NCBI GenBank assembly: GCA_002305075.1
Contig: DBQC01000017.1
Location: 94,007-158,006, forward strand
Direction: 5' to 3'
Length of the DNA stretch: 64,000 bases
Origin: Ruminococcaceae bacterium UBA1404
Lineage (GTDB): Bacteria > Bacillota > Clostridia > Oscillospirales > Ruminococcaceae
A model generated the notes under the pieces. That model did not search any database. It was not told where the DNA came from and worked only from the letters and a program-made list of their open reading frames with translations. The position numbers and the translations under genes are program-made. Below, piece after piece: positions 8,351 to 16,875 of this stretch. Positions within the stretch are counted from its first letter, which is position 1, and the number at the start of each line of letters is the position of its first letter.

Positions 8351-9227
8351 CCGGTTGCACCTCGCTCCGCTTGGCCACCGCTTGGGTAAGCCGGTCTAAA
8401 ATCACCGCCACGATAACAATGGCAATACCGGGCAGCAGGGATTTGCCCACCTGAACCTGATTGGTGGCCAGCAATATCTCCATACCCAGGCCGTTGGCAC
8501 CTATGAGCGCACAGGTGACCACCATAGCCATGGCCATCATGATGGTCTGGTTGACCCCCGCCATGATGGTGGGCTTGGCTTGGGGAATTTGCACCTTGAT
8601 AAGGGTTTGCATCCGGGTGGATCCAAAAGCCCGGGCGGCCTCGAGCATCTCGGCGTCCACATAGAGAAGGCCGTGACTGGTCATGCGCACCATGGGCACA
8701 ATGGCGTAGATGGTGGTGGCCAGCAAAGCCGGGGTGGTGCCCGTGCTAAAAAGCAGCACAGCGGGCACCAAATACACCCAGGAAGGCATGGTCTGCATGG
8801 TGTCGAGAACCGGGCGCAGAACCCGATTGGCCCGAGGACTCATGGTGAGTAGCACCCCGAGGGGAAAGCCCAAGAGCACACAGAGCACCACGCTGGCTAT
8901 AACCACACTGAGGGTTTGAAGCATATGGCCCCAAAGGCCGCTGCATCCGACAAAGACCAGCATAAGCCCGTAGGCCACACCCACCCGCCACCTGCGGGTG
9001 AGATACCAGGCAAGGGCCACCACCGCCAGCACCAGGACAATCCATGGAATGCCCTCCAAAGTGCCCCGGATGGCGCCGATCACCGAAATGACGCTGCTCT
9101 TAATGGCGCCAAGCGTGTCCCGGTTGCGCACCGCGAACTCCTTGACTGCGGCGTCCACCGAGTCGCCCAGCCGAAACTCCCAGGCCTTGGGAAACTGGAG
9201 GATATATTCCTCGATCCATTTGGACAT
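8340..9227 (-). CDS. opuAB: glycine betaine-type ABC transporter permease
   Basis: This 295-residue permease has a soluble N-terminal stretch, several hydrophobic helices and the EAA loop (EMLEAARAFGSTRMQTLIKVQIPQAKPTIMAG) with which the ATPase docks. It matches the ProW/OpuAB family of osmoprotectant permeases. The ATG at 9227 is chosen because GGCGGAGG lies just before it and it gives the usual MSKWIEEYILQFP N-terminus; an upstream in-frame extension would overlap the preceding gene. It sits 17 bp after the binding-protein gene and overlaps the ATPase gene. Confidence 0.9.
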   Translation of the reverse strand: MSKWIEEYILQFPKAWEFRLGDSVDAAVKEFAVRNRDTLGAIKSSVISVIGAIRGTLEGIPWIVLVLAVVALAWYLTRRWRVGVAYGLMLVFVGCSGLWGHMLQTLSVVIASVVLCVLLGFPLGVLLTMSPRANRVLRPVLDTMQTMPSWVYLVPAVLLFSTGTTPALLATTIYAIVPMVRMTSHGLLYVDAEMLEAARAFGSTRMQTLIKVQIPQAKPTIMAGVNQTIMMAMAMVVTCALIGANGLGMEILLATNQVQVGKSLLPGIAIVIVAVILDRLTQAVAKRSEVQPDGA

Positions 9228-9244
9228 CAGGCCTCCGCCCCCTT

Positions 9245-10261
9245 TTAGTTCTGCTCGGACAGATATGTCCGCAGAGCTGCGGCGTTCTCCTCGGGAAGCC
9301 ACTGGTCAATAAGTTGGTCATTTTGTTTGAGAAACCAGATGGCTGTCTCTTCGTAGCTGGCATCGTTGTCGTCAAGATAGGCCAGAGCCTCGGAGATGAC
9401 CTTGCTACCCGTCCGGTAATTTTGGAAGAACTCCACCAGTTCGGGTGCCTTCTCGGGGAAGCCGCGGCTGTGCAGAATGCGCAGCTCCTGTGCAGGATAG
9501 GCGCAGGCGCCCTCGGCAAAATCCTCGGGGTTGTAGGGCTCGTCCTCAAGCAGCACCAGATCCAGCTTGCCGGTCACCGAAGTAGGCTCATAGAGATAAC
9601 CCACCCAGGGATCGCCAAGGTTATAGGCCGAAGTCAGTCCGGCAAATATGGCGGCCTCGCTGCCCAGACGGGCGTAGTTAAAGCTCTCGTCCAAACCGTA
9701 GAGCAGATACTTTTTGTGCAGAATTTCGTCGGCCATGTAGCCGGGGGTTCCGCCGTAAAGCCGGCCTCTGGTGGGATCCTCGTCGTCGGGGAAAACATGG
9801 GGGTATTTAAGCAGATCCTTGACCGTTCTAAGCTCGGGTGCCATGGGTTCGATACCCCGCTCGGGATCCCCCTCGATAACATAACGGGGCACATAAAGAC
9901 CCTGACGACTGTCGGGCACCAAGACACCGATGGGCACAATATCGCCCCGAGCCACATCGTCGGGGTAGGAGATCACATTGTCGGTCCAGCTCTCGATATC
10001 CAGATCTATATCACCGGCAATAAGGGCCTGCCAGTTCATGGTGGACGAGGCGGTAGAGGTCTCGAAGACATAGCCCTCGTAGGCGTTCTCTACTACAATC
10101 TCGGCAATGGCGTTGTGAATCATCTGGCTGTCCCAGCCGTTGCTGGTGGCCACAATGGTTATAGGTTTGCCGGTCTCATTGGAGCCGGTTGGCCCGCATC
10201 CGGCCAAAACACCTATAAGAAGGCAGGCAGCTGTAAGCGTCCGTATGAATGTTCTTTGCAT
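9245..10261 (-). CDS. opuAC: glycine betaine-type substrate-binding lipoprotein
   Basis: The 338-residue product starts with a short positive region, a hydrophobic stretch and a lipobox (GVLAGC), so it should be a membrane-anchored solute-binding lipoprotein. The body (ATSNGWDSQMIHNAIAEIV, ESWTDN) matches the OpuAC/ProX type II binding fold, which captures quaternary ammonium compatible solutes. The ATG at 10261 follows AAGGAGGAATTCT, a near-perfect ribosome binding site. First gene of the osmoprotectant operon, divergent from mscL, and behind a candidate promoter flanked by an inverted repeat. Confidence 0.9.
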   Translation of the reverse strand: MQRTFIRTLTAACLLIGVLAGCGPTGSNETGKPITIVATSNGWDSQMIHNAIAEIVVENAYEGYVFETSTASSTMNWQALIAGDIDLDIESWTDNVISYPDDVARGDIVPIGVLVPDSRQGLYVPRYVIEGDPERGIEPMAPELRTVKDLLKYPHVFPDDEDPTRGRLYGGTPGYMADEILHKKYLLYGLDESFNYARLGSEAAIFAGLTSAYNLGDPWVGYLYEPTSVTGKLDLVLLEDEPYNPEDFAEGACAYPAQELRILHSRGFPEKAPELVEFFQNYRTGSKVISEALAYLDDNDASYEETAIWFLKQNDQLIDQWLPEENAAALRTYLSEQN

Positions 10262-10278
10262 AGAATTCCTCCTTGTTG

Positions 10279-10382
10279 TTACGCAAATTCGTCGAACCGA
10301 CAACCCACTTATTATTTTAGGTTGTTGGCAATCTTGCCTATCGTATCATAAGTTTGTGGTTTTTGCAACCCAATTTGCGTAA
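10279..10382. promoter_or_regulatory. opu promoter flanked by a perfect 11-bp inverted repeat
   Basis: Minus-strand TTGCAA (10363-10368) and TACGAT (10340-10345) are 17 bp apart and fit a sigma-A promoter for the betaine operon. TTACGCAAATT (10279-10289) and its exact reverse complement AATTTGCGTAA (10372-10382) bracket this promoter, one arm directly upstream of the -35 box and one in the 5' leader. That geometry suggests a repressor or looping operator; the regulator is unknown. Confidence 0.5.
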
Positions 10383-10490
10383 ATATAGTTTTTCTATTGC
10401 CAAGCTTCATTGTATAGAATGCCCAATATCCCCCATCAATAAGAGCTTTATTGCCCAAAGTTTTCGCATAATCTTTTTATTCTGCGCCCC

Positions 10491-10520
10491 TTTACCTTAA
10501 GATTGCCCATATGCTACAAT
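10491..10520 (+). promoter_or_regulatory. candidate mscL promoter
   Basis: TTTACC (10491-10496) and TACAAT (10515-10520) are 18 bp apart, and TGC precedes TACAAT, giving an extended -10. It lies 45 bp before the mscL ATG. Confidence 0.5.
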
Positions 10521-10565
10521 AGCTGTGGTCGGTTCTTTACGAATATTGGCTGGAGTGTGAAAAAA

Positions 10566-10988
10566 ATGAAGAATTTCTGGCAGGATTTTAAGACCTTTGC
10601 TTTACGGGGCAATGCCTTTGATCTGGCGGTTGGTGTGATGATTGGTGCGGCTTTCCAATCGGTGGTCACCTCGCTGACCGAGAACATCCTCTCGCCCATT
10701 ATTGGGTTGTTTGTGCGGGGGAACTTTGACGATCTGGTGCTGGACTGGCCAAGTATCGGCGTGACCATTCGCTATGGCGCCTTTATCACAGCGGTGGTAA
10801 ACTTCATAATTATGGCGCTGGTCATTTTTATTCTTGTGCGCCTGATGAAGCGTCTGACCGAGCCTTTAGTCAAGAGCGAGCCCGAGGCTCCGGCGGCGCC
10901 CACCACCCAGACCTGTCCCTACTGCCTGACCGAGATACCAATCGGCGCCACCCGCTGTCCCGCCTGCACCTCTGTGCTGGAGGGGTAA
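10566..10988 (+). CDS. mscL: large-conductance mechanosensitive channel MscL with zinc-ribbon tail
   Basis: MscL opens under membrane tension and releases solutes on hypo-osmotic shock. The 140-residue product has the N-terminal amphipathic helix (MKNFWQDFKTFALRGNAFDLAVGVMIGAAF), which continues into TM1, the periplasmic-type loop and TM2, then the usual charged cytoplasmic helix. The end is unusual: CPYC-(9)-RCPAC, two CxxC knuckles resembling a zinc ribbon, where most MscL proteins have only a short helix. ATG at 10566 follows GGAG by ten bases; a GTG three codons upstream is possible. It is divergent from the osmoprotectant importer, so release and uptake of solutes sit side by side. Confidence 0.93.
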   Translation: MKNFWQDFKTFALRGNAFDLAVGVMIGAAFQSVVTSLTENILSPIIGLFVRGNFDDLVLDWPSIGVTIRYGAFITAVVNFIIMALVIFILVRLMKRLTEPLVKSEPEAPAAPTTQTCPYCLTEIPIGATRCPACTSVLEG

Positions 10989-11000
10989 CATAACAAAGCA

Positions 11001-11035
11001 AAACCGGCCCCGCCTTTCGGCGGGGCCGGTTTTTA
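11001..11035. terminator. bidirectional terminator between mscL and ftsZ
   Basis: AAACCGGCCCCGCC-TTTC-GGCGGGGCCGGTTTTT forms a 14-bp GC-rich stem with T-runs on both strands, serving the converging mscL and ftsZ genes. Confidence 0.92.
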
Positions 11036-11043
11036 TGTAGGGG

Positions 11044-12168
11044 TTACTTTTTGCGGTTAAAAATCTCGAGGATTTTGATAAAGTCGCTGTCGTCGTCATC
11101 CTCGGCAGCGGGGTCAAGTACGGAAGGTTGGCCCGCAAGGGGAGTGACATCGGGGGTGGGCTTGGCCGCCGGAGACTTAAAGTTATAGTCTATTTGCATG
11201 GTATCGTCGGGGTCGAAACCGGTGGCAATCACTGTGACAATCATCTCGTCCTGAAGCGTCTCATCATAGGCAATACCCCAGATAAGGTTGACATCGGGGT
11301 GGGTTGCATCGTGAATCATGGAGGAGGCGGTGTCGGTCTCGTCGAGACCCACATCGAGCGGCACCGTGATATTGACAATAACGCCCCGTGCGCCATTGAT
11401 GGAGGTTTCGAGCAGCGGCGAAGAGATGGCCTGCAGTGCGGCGGTTTTGGCCTTGTCCTTACCCTGTCCTCGGCCCATGCCGATATGGGCGTAACCGGCG
11501 CCCTTCATGATGGCGGTAACATCTGAGAAGTCAAGGTTGACCATGCCGGGAACATTGATGAGGTCAGAGATGCTCTGCACAGCCTGACGCAGCACATCGT
11601 CGGCCATGGTAAAGGCGTTTAGCAGTGTAATCTTCTCCTCAGTGACATGCTTAAGGCGCTCGTTGGGGATAACCAGCAGAGCGTCCACATGCTCGCGCAG
11701 GGCGGTGATGCCCATTTCGGCCTGCTCCATGCGGCGGCGGCCCTCGAACACGAAGGGCTTGGTGACAATGCCCACCGTGAGAATACCCAGCTCCTGAGCT
11801 ACCTCGGCCACCACCGGAGCCGCACCCGTACCGGTACCGCCGCCCATGCCGGCGGTGATAAATACCATGTCGGTGCCCTTAAGGCTGGCGGCAATTTCGT
11901 CCCGGGTCTCCTCGGCGGCCCGCTGTCCCCGCTCGGGGTAGCCGCCCGCACCGGTGCCCTTGGTGAGCTTGGCGCCCAGTTGTATTTTATAGGTGGCCTT
12001 AGAACTGTGCAGCGCCACATTGTCGGTGTTCATGGAGATAAACTCCACCGAACTCATGCCCGACTCGATCATGCGGTTGACGGCGTTGCCACCGCCGCCG
12101 CCCACGCCCACAACCTTAATATTTACTACCCGCTCATAGTCGGTATCCAAATTAAAATTCATCTGCAC
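11044..12168 (-). CDS. ftsZ: cell division protein FtsZ
   Basis: FtsZ is the tubulin-like GTPase that forms the division ring. The 374-residue product has the glycine-rich nucleotide loop ([14 protein letters not shown]), the tubulin signature [11 protein letters not shown] near residue 108, the T7 loop ([15 protein letters not shown]) and, at the C-terminus after an acidic linker, the conserved tail [13 protein letters not shown] that docks membrane anchors and FtsZ partners. The start is a GTG at 12168 with AGGGGGA ten bases upstream; an ATG two codons later is an alternative. It lies at the end of the dcw cluster with a 147-bp gap after ftsQ, so it may also have its own promoter. No ftsA is adjacent. 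Confidence 0.96.
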   Translation of the reverse strand: MQMNFNLDTDYERVVNIKVVGVGGGGGNAVNRMIESGMSSVEFISMNTDNVALHSSKATYKIQLGAKLTKGTGAGGYPERGQRAAEETRDEIAASLKGTDMVFITAGMGGGTGTGAAPVVAEVAQELGILTVGIVTKPFVFEGRRRMEQAEMGITALREHVDALLVIPNERLKHVTEEKITLLNAFTMADDVLRQAVQSISDLINVPGMVNLDFSDVTAIMKGAGYAHIGMGRGQGKDKAKTAALQAISSPLLETSINGARGVIVNITVPLDVGLDETDTASSMIHDATHPDVNLIWGIAYDETLQDEMIVTVIATGFDPDDTMQIDYNFKSPAAKPTPDVTPLAGQPSVLDPAAEDDDDSDFIKILEIFNRKK

Positions 12169-12315
12169 TTTTGATAATCCCCCTATACTAAGCGTATCCT
12201 GCGATACAGCGAGCCTACTAAACTATATCACTAAATTTACCATAAAACACGGACAGACGCAAGCCCATCATCAATCCCTGCCCAAATATACCAACCGCCA
12301 TCAGAGCTTGTCCTT

Positions 12316-13263
12316 CTATGCGTCGGAGTCAGCCGATTGGTCGGTCATCATGTCGGCCATATCGTCGGCATCATTCTGCTCCTGCGAGGGTGCGAGGCTG
12401 TCCTGCCGCCGGTCTACGGGTAGATAGAGCTGGCGCAGCGTCTCACCAAATGGCCAGACATCGGGAGAAAAAATGTCCCGGTAGCGCAGGGTGGGCAGAG
12501 TTTCGGCGGCGTTGAGTATGCCCTGGAAATTCTCTCCTGTCTTGGTTTCGAGGATAACCCGGGCGTGCCGCAGCTTACGCTCGAGATCGCTCTCGCTGCC
12601 TAGGCTGAGGATGATACGCCGCTCATAGAGCATACGGATGTTGAGTCGGTCGCTAAGGTCGATGAGGTCAAGCCCCCCAAAGGGCACCTCCCCCAGCGCC
12701 TCTTGCAAGTAGCGCAACATCACCAGCTGCTCGCCGCAGCTCTCGGGCAGATAGGCGCCTGGACGAAGATATCCCGGCTCCATGCCGATAACCTGCACAA
12801 AGCCAGCGGGCAGCTCGGTTAGCTCGGTGTCCAGTATGCGCCCCTCCTCGGTGATGAGCATATAGCCCGAGGCGCTGCGCAAAGCCGCATAGGGCTGTGC
12901 CTCGGTCACCTCGATGACGATGCCGTCCGGAAAGGCTCTGCGCACCCGCACATCCTCGATGTAGGGGTAGGCCGACAAAATAGCCAGGCGGGCGCTCTCG
13001 GTGTCGGCCATAAACAAATTGGTGCCGCGCTCTATACAGCTCACGGCAATGAGGTCGCCGTCGGCATAGCGGGTGCCGCCCTCCACTGTCACCGTGTTAA
13101 TCTTAAAAAACACCGTGAGGGACATGGCCACGCCTGCCGCTACCCCCACAATAATCAGCAGCAGATAATAAAGCGTATATTTGCGCAGGCGGCGCTTTCT
13201 GCGTCGCTTTATGGCGGCCTGACGGCTATTTTGTTGGCCGGCCTTCCTTTTTTTTGACTTCAA
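12316..13263 (-). CDS. ftsQ: division protein FtsQ/DivIB
   Basis: A 315-residue bitopic protein: a very basic cytoplasmic N-terminus, one membrane helix (YTLYYLLLIIVGVAAGVAMSL), a POTRA domain (FKINTVTVEGGTRYADGDLI) and a beta domain, then an acidic, Asp-rich tail. This is the FtsQ/DivIB fold, which bridges FtsL and the divisome outside the membrane. The start appears to be TTG at 13263, with AGGGAG ten bases upstream. It follows murA by 7 bp in the dcw cluster. Confidence 0.88.
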   Translation of the reverse strand: MKSKKRKAGQQNSRQAAIKRRRKRRLRKYTLYYLLLIIVGVAAGVAMSLTVFFKINTVTVEGGTRYADGDLIAVSCIERGTNLFMADTESARLAILSAYPYIEDVRVRRAFPDGIVIEVTEAQPYAALRSASGYMLITEEGRILDTELTELPAGFVQVIGMEPGYLRPGAYLPESCGEQLVMLRYLQEALGEVPFGGLDLIDLSDRLNIRMLYERRIILSLGSESDLERKLRHARVILETKTGENFQGILNAAETLPTLRYRDIFSPDVWPFGETLRQLYLPVDRRQDSLAPSQEQNDADDMADMMTDQSADSDA

Positions 13264-13270
13264 CCTATGT

Positions 13271-14524
13271 CTACTCCCTTATAATACGGGCACCCAAACG
13301 GCCCAGATTTTCTTCTAGGCGCTCGTAGCCCCGATCTATATGGCGCACATCCTGTATCAAAGTGCTGCCCTCGGCAGCCAATGCGGCCACCACCAGAGCA
13401 GCACCGCCCCGCAGGTCGGTGCAGCGCACCGAGGCGCTGTGCAGCGACGGCACCCCTTCCACCACGGCCACTCGGCCCTCTAAGCGGATTTTGGCCCCCA
13501 TTTTAATCAGCTCGCCCGCCTGCTTATAGCGGGACTCAAAGATGTTTTCCACAAAGATGGTATTTCCGTCGGCCAGACAAGCCACCGCCATAAAGGGTGC
13601 CTGGGCATCGGTGGGAAAGCCGGGGTAGGGCATGGTTTTGATGTGGGCCGCCGGCAGCAGCCGCTCGGGCCCTTTAAGGCGGATGCTGTGGCGGGTGGTG
13701 GTCAGTTGACAACCCATCTCCTCAAACACCGGAAGCACCGCAGCCAGATGTCCCGAACAGACCCCCCGCAGCAGCAGATCGCCCCCGGTGATGGCTGCGG
13801 CGCACAGGTAGGTGGCGGTGGCAATGCGGTCGGGGATCACGCTGTATTCGGCCCCAGTGAGGGACTCCACCCCCTCCACCACCACGGTGGAATCGCTGTG
13901 GATGGTCACCTTGGCACCGCAGGCGTTGAGATAGCCGGCCAAATCAACAATTTCGGGCTCTCGGGCAGCATTATGTAAAATGGTGGTGCCCTGAGCTATC
14001 GAGGCCGCAATCATCACATTTTCGGTGGCGCCCACGCTGGGAAAGGGCAGGCTGATTTCGCAGCCTGTCAGACGCCCATCCACGCGGCAGTCCAGATAGC
14101 CGTGATCTTCCTCAATAATCGCCCCCATTTTGCGCAGGGCGGAAATATGCATATCGATGGGTCTGGGTCCCAGCTCACAGCCGCCCGGATAGGAGATGCG
14201 GGCCCTGCCGAATCGGGTGATCACTGCGCCTAAAAACAGGATGGAGGAGCGCATTTCGCCCATAAGGTTATCTGGAATCTCGCCGCCGTGGTCGGCAGCC
14301 GGCTGGATGGTCACCGAGGGTCCCTGCTGGATGACGGTGCAGCCGAGGCAGCGCAGGATGTTGCAGGCGGCATCCACATCGGACAGCTGGGGACAGTTGG
14401 AAATCACGCTAGGGGTGGCAGGCACCAGCGACGCCGCCAAAATAGGCAGCGCGGCATTTTTGGCACCGTGCATATGCAGCTCACCGCCGATACGCCCTCC
14501 GCCCTCAATTCGATATTTTGCCAT
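13271..14524 (-). CDS. murA: UDP-N-acetylglucosamine 1-carboxyvinyltransferase MurA
   Basis: MurA transfers enolpyruvate from PEP to UDP-GlcNAc, the first committed step of peptidoglycan synthesis. The 417-residue product starts MAKYRIEGGGRIGGELHMHGAKNAALPIL and keeps the catalytic cysteine in the loop YPGGCELGPRPID, so it should be fosfomycin-sensitive in principle. The ATG at 14524 gives the family N-terminus and follows GAAAGGG; the upstream extension is not family-like. It sits between murG and ftsQ in the position taken by murA or murB in clostridial dcw clusters. Confidence 0.95.
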   Translation of the reverse strand: MAKYRIEGGGRIGGELHMHGAKNAALPILAASLVPATPSVISNCPQLSDVDAACNILRCLGCTVIQQGPSVTIQPAADHGGEIPDNLMGEMRSSILFLGAVITRFGRARISYPGGCELGPRPIDMHISALRKMGAIIEEDHGYLDCRVDGRLTGCEISLPFPSVGATENVMIAASIAQGTTILHNAAREPEIVDLAGYLNACGAKVTIHSDSTVVVEGVESLTGAEYSVIPDRIATATYLCAAAITGGDLLLRGVCSGHLAAVLPVFEEMGCQLTTTRHSIRLKGPERLLPAAHIKTMPYPGFPTDAQAPFMAVACLADGNTIFVENIFESRYKQAGELIKMGAKIRLEGRVAVVEGVPSLHSASVRCTDLRGGAALVVAALAAEGSTLIQDVRHIDRGYERLEENLGRLGARIIRE

Positions 14525-14600
14525 TTTGCACGCCCTTTCGCACAGAATTGGTCTGGGTCTGTTACAGACCATACTATGCCCAAGAAGGGTGCAGGGTGAT

Positions 14601-15707
14601 TTAGAGCAAGTTCTCCAGCTCCTTGGCTATGCGCTCAGCAGCGTCGGGCAGGCCCAAAGCCGCGGCCCGGCGGCCTATGTCGGCAAGCGTCTCCGGATTC
14701 TCGAGCATGCCCTCAGCCCGGGCGATCAGGCTCTCCCCGGTCAGATCCTTCTCCTCGAGGATGTCGGCCGCACCGGCGTTCACCAGCGCCATGGCGTTGT
14801 GATACTGGTGGTTTTCGGCCACATAGGGCGAAGGGATGAGGATGGAGGCTCGTCCTACCGCCGTGAGCTCGCTTAGGGTGATGGCCCCCGCCCGGCAGAT
14901 GACAAGGTCGGCGGCGGCAAGGCAGTCGGCCATGTCCTCGATATAGGGGCGAATGTCGATGCCCGCCCCGGCAGGCAGCGCCGCAATGCCCGGAAAAGCG
15001 GTAAAGGCGGGGTGGTTCTGGCGGCCTGTGGCATGGATGTGGTGGTATTTGCCCCGGTGGTGCAACATAAATGCGGCAACAGCGGCGTTGACCGGCTCAG
15101 CCCCGAGGCTGCCCCCAAAGGAGAGGATACAGAGCTTGTCCGGCGGCACGCCCAGCCTCTGCCGTGCGTACTGACGATCGGCGCTGAGCAACTGCCCCCG
15201 AACCGGGTTTCCGGTGACGATGGGCGGGTTTTTGCACCGCAGGCGTGGGGCGGCCTCCTCAAAGGCGAGGAGCACCCGATCGACCTGTGGGGCCAGCAGT
15301 TTGGTTGTAACGCCGGGAAAGGCGTTCTGCTCGTGGGTGACGGTGGGAATACCCATTTTGGCCGCCTGACGCACCACCGGGCCGGTAACATAGCCACCCG
15401 TGCCCATCACAAGATCGGGGTTAAAGCGGCGCAAAATGGCTTTTGCACGGCGGCCGCTAAGGGCCAAAAGATAGGCGGCCTTAAGATTGCGCCCCACATT
15501 CTCAACCGAGAGCCGACGCTGGAAGCCGGCCACCGCTATGGGTGCAAAGGCGTACCCCGCCGCCGGAATAAGGCTGGATTCCATCCCCTTAGGATTGCCC
15601 ACAAACAGGATTTCGCAGTTGGGATGGCGTTGGCGCATAAGGTCGGCCACAGCCAGAGCCGGATTGATATGTCCGGCGGTGCCGCCGCAAACAAATAACA
15701 GCTTCAT
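14601..15707 (-). CDS. murG: UDP-GlcNAc:lipid I glycosyltransferase MurG
   Basis: MurG adds GlcNAc to lipid I to form lipid II at the cytoplasmic membrane face. The 368-residue GT-B enzyme starts MKLLFVCGGTAGHINPALAVA with the first G-loop, has the second G-loop (SFGGSLGAEPVN) and the nucleotide-binding region RAGAITLSELTAVGRASILIPSPYVAENHQ. ATG at 15707 follows GGGAGGCG and yields the standard start. It lies 13 bp after ftsW. Confidence 0.96.
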   Translation of the reverse strand: MKLLFVCGGTAGHINPALAVADLMRQRHPNCEILFVGNPKGMESSLIPAAGYAFAPIAVAGFQRRLSVENVGRNLKAAYLLALSGRRAKAILRRFNPDLVMGTGGYVTGPVVRQAAKMGIPTVTHEQNAFPGVTTKLLAPQVDRVLLAFEEAAPRLRCKNPPIVTGNPVRGQLLSADRQYARQRLGVPPDKLCILSFGGSLGAEPVNAAVAAFMLHHRGKYHHIHATGRQNHPAFTAFPGIAALPAGAGIDIRPYIEDMADCLAAADLVICRAGAITLSELTAVGRASILIPSPYVAENHQYHNAMALVNAGAADILEEKDLTGESLIARAEGMLENPETLADIGRRAAALGLPDAAERIAKELENLL

Positions 15708-15720
15708 AGTAAACGCCTCC

Positions 15721-16863
15721 CTATTCCTTTTCGAGCGCCGAGCAGCGGGAAACCGACAGCACAACCCCCATCTCGCACAGCAGCATGAGCAGCGCCGTTC
15801 CGCCATAGGAGAAAAAGGGCAGACTGATGCCGGTGTTAGGCACCGTGTTGGTGACAACCGCCACATTGAGAATCGTCTGAATGCCCACCTGAGCCGTTAT
15901 GCCCACTGCCACCATACAACCAAAGCGGTCGCGGCAGCGCATGGCAATCACAAAGCCCCGCCAAATAAGCAGCGCAAACAGGCAGAGGATGAGGGTGGAG
16001 CCGATAAAGCCCAGCTCCTCGGCCACCACGGCAAAGATAAAGTCGTTTTGTGCTTCGGGCAGATAGAGATACTTTTGCCGCGAGCCCCCAATGCCTGCCC
16101 CGGTGAGTCCGCCTGAGCCGATGGCGTAGAGAGATTGGATGGTCTGAAAGCCGTAACCCTGGGGGTCGGCAAAGGGGTCAAGCCAGGTTTCTACCCGACC
16201 GCCTGCGTAGCGCACAATATCGGGCGAGATAATCACCACAGCTATCAGCACCCCGGCTGCCCCCGCCGCCACCAAAAACCACCGGTAGTCGGTGCCGCCC
16301 ACAAACATCATCACACCGGTGATGCCAATCATCAGCACCGTGGCCGACAGATGGGGCTCCTTGAGCAGCAAAAACACCACCGGCGCCAAAATGGCTCCAA
16401 AGGGCAGCAGACCGTATTTAAAGGTGTGCATCTTTTGGTGATAGACCGAGATGTAAGAAGCGTACATAAGAACCAAAGCGAACTTGGCCACCTCGGAGGG
16501 CTGGAGGGTTCCTATAAGCGGAATGGGTATCCAGCGCCGCACACCGTTGATGGGCGGCATGAACAGCACAAGGATAAGCAGTAAAATAGTAACGCCGTAA
16601 ATGGGCAGCGTAAGCGGCTTTAGAATGCGGTAATTGATGCGTGAGATTCCCAGCATACAGATGACCCCCCCCACGGCAAAAGCCACCTGGCGGGAGATGT
16701 AGTGGAGCGAATCGCCCATATAGTAGAGGGCGTTGGCATAGCTGGCGGAAAAGAGCATCACAAGGCCGATGGACATAAGCACCACCACAATAAGCAGGAA
16801 GGCGTAGTCCATTTCACCCCAGACAAAGAGGAAGGATCCTTTTTTACGCTTTTTCGTCGCCAA
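15721..16863 (-). CDS. ftsW: SEDS peptidoglycan polymerase FtsW
   Basis: A polytopic SEDS protein of 380 residues with about ten membrane helices and the conserved loop GIGGSRQKYLYLPEAQNDFIFAVVAEELG, which contains the catalytic-type residues of these glycosyltransferases. Its position next to murG identifies it as FtsW, the septal polymerase that works with the transpeptidase encoded upstream, rather than RodA or SpoVE, though the latter cannot be excluded by sequence alone. The start is TTG at 16863, eight bases after AAGGAG. In most dcw clusters murD precedes ftsW; here mraY does, directly. Confidence 0.9.
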   Translation of the reverse strand: MATKKRKKGSFLFVWGEMDYAFLLIVVVLMSIGLVMLFSASYANALYYMGDSLHYISRQVAFAVGGVICMLGISRINYRILKPLTLPIYGVTILLLILVLFMPPINGVRRWIPIPLIGTLQPSEVAKFALVLMYASYISVYHQKMHTFKYGLLPFGAILAPVVFLLLKEPHLSATVLMIGITGVMMFVGGTDYRWFLVAAGAAGVLIAVVIISPDIVRYAGGRVETWLDPFADPQGYGFQTIQSLYAIGSGGLTGAGIGGSRQKYLYLPEAQNDFIFAVVAEELGFIGSTLILCLFALLIWRGFVIAMRCRDRFGCMVAVGITAQVGIQTILNVAVVTNTVPNTGISLPFFSYGGTALLMLLCEMGVVLSVSRCSALEKE

Positions 16864-16875
16864 TGTATTGTCTCC

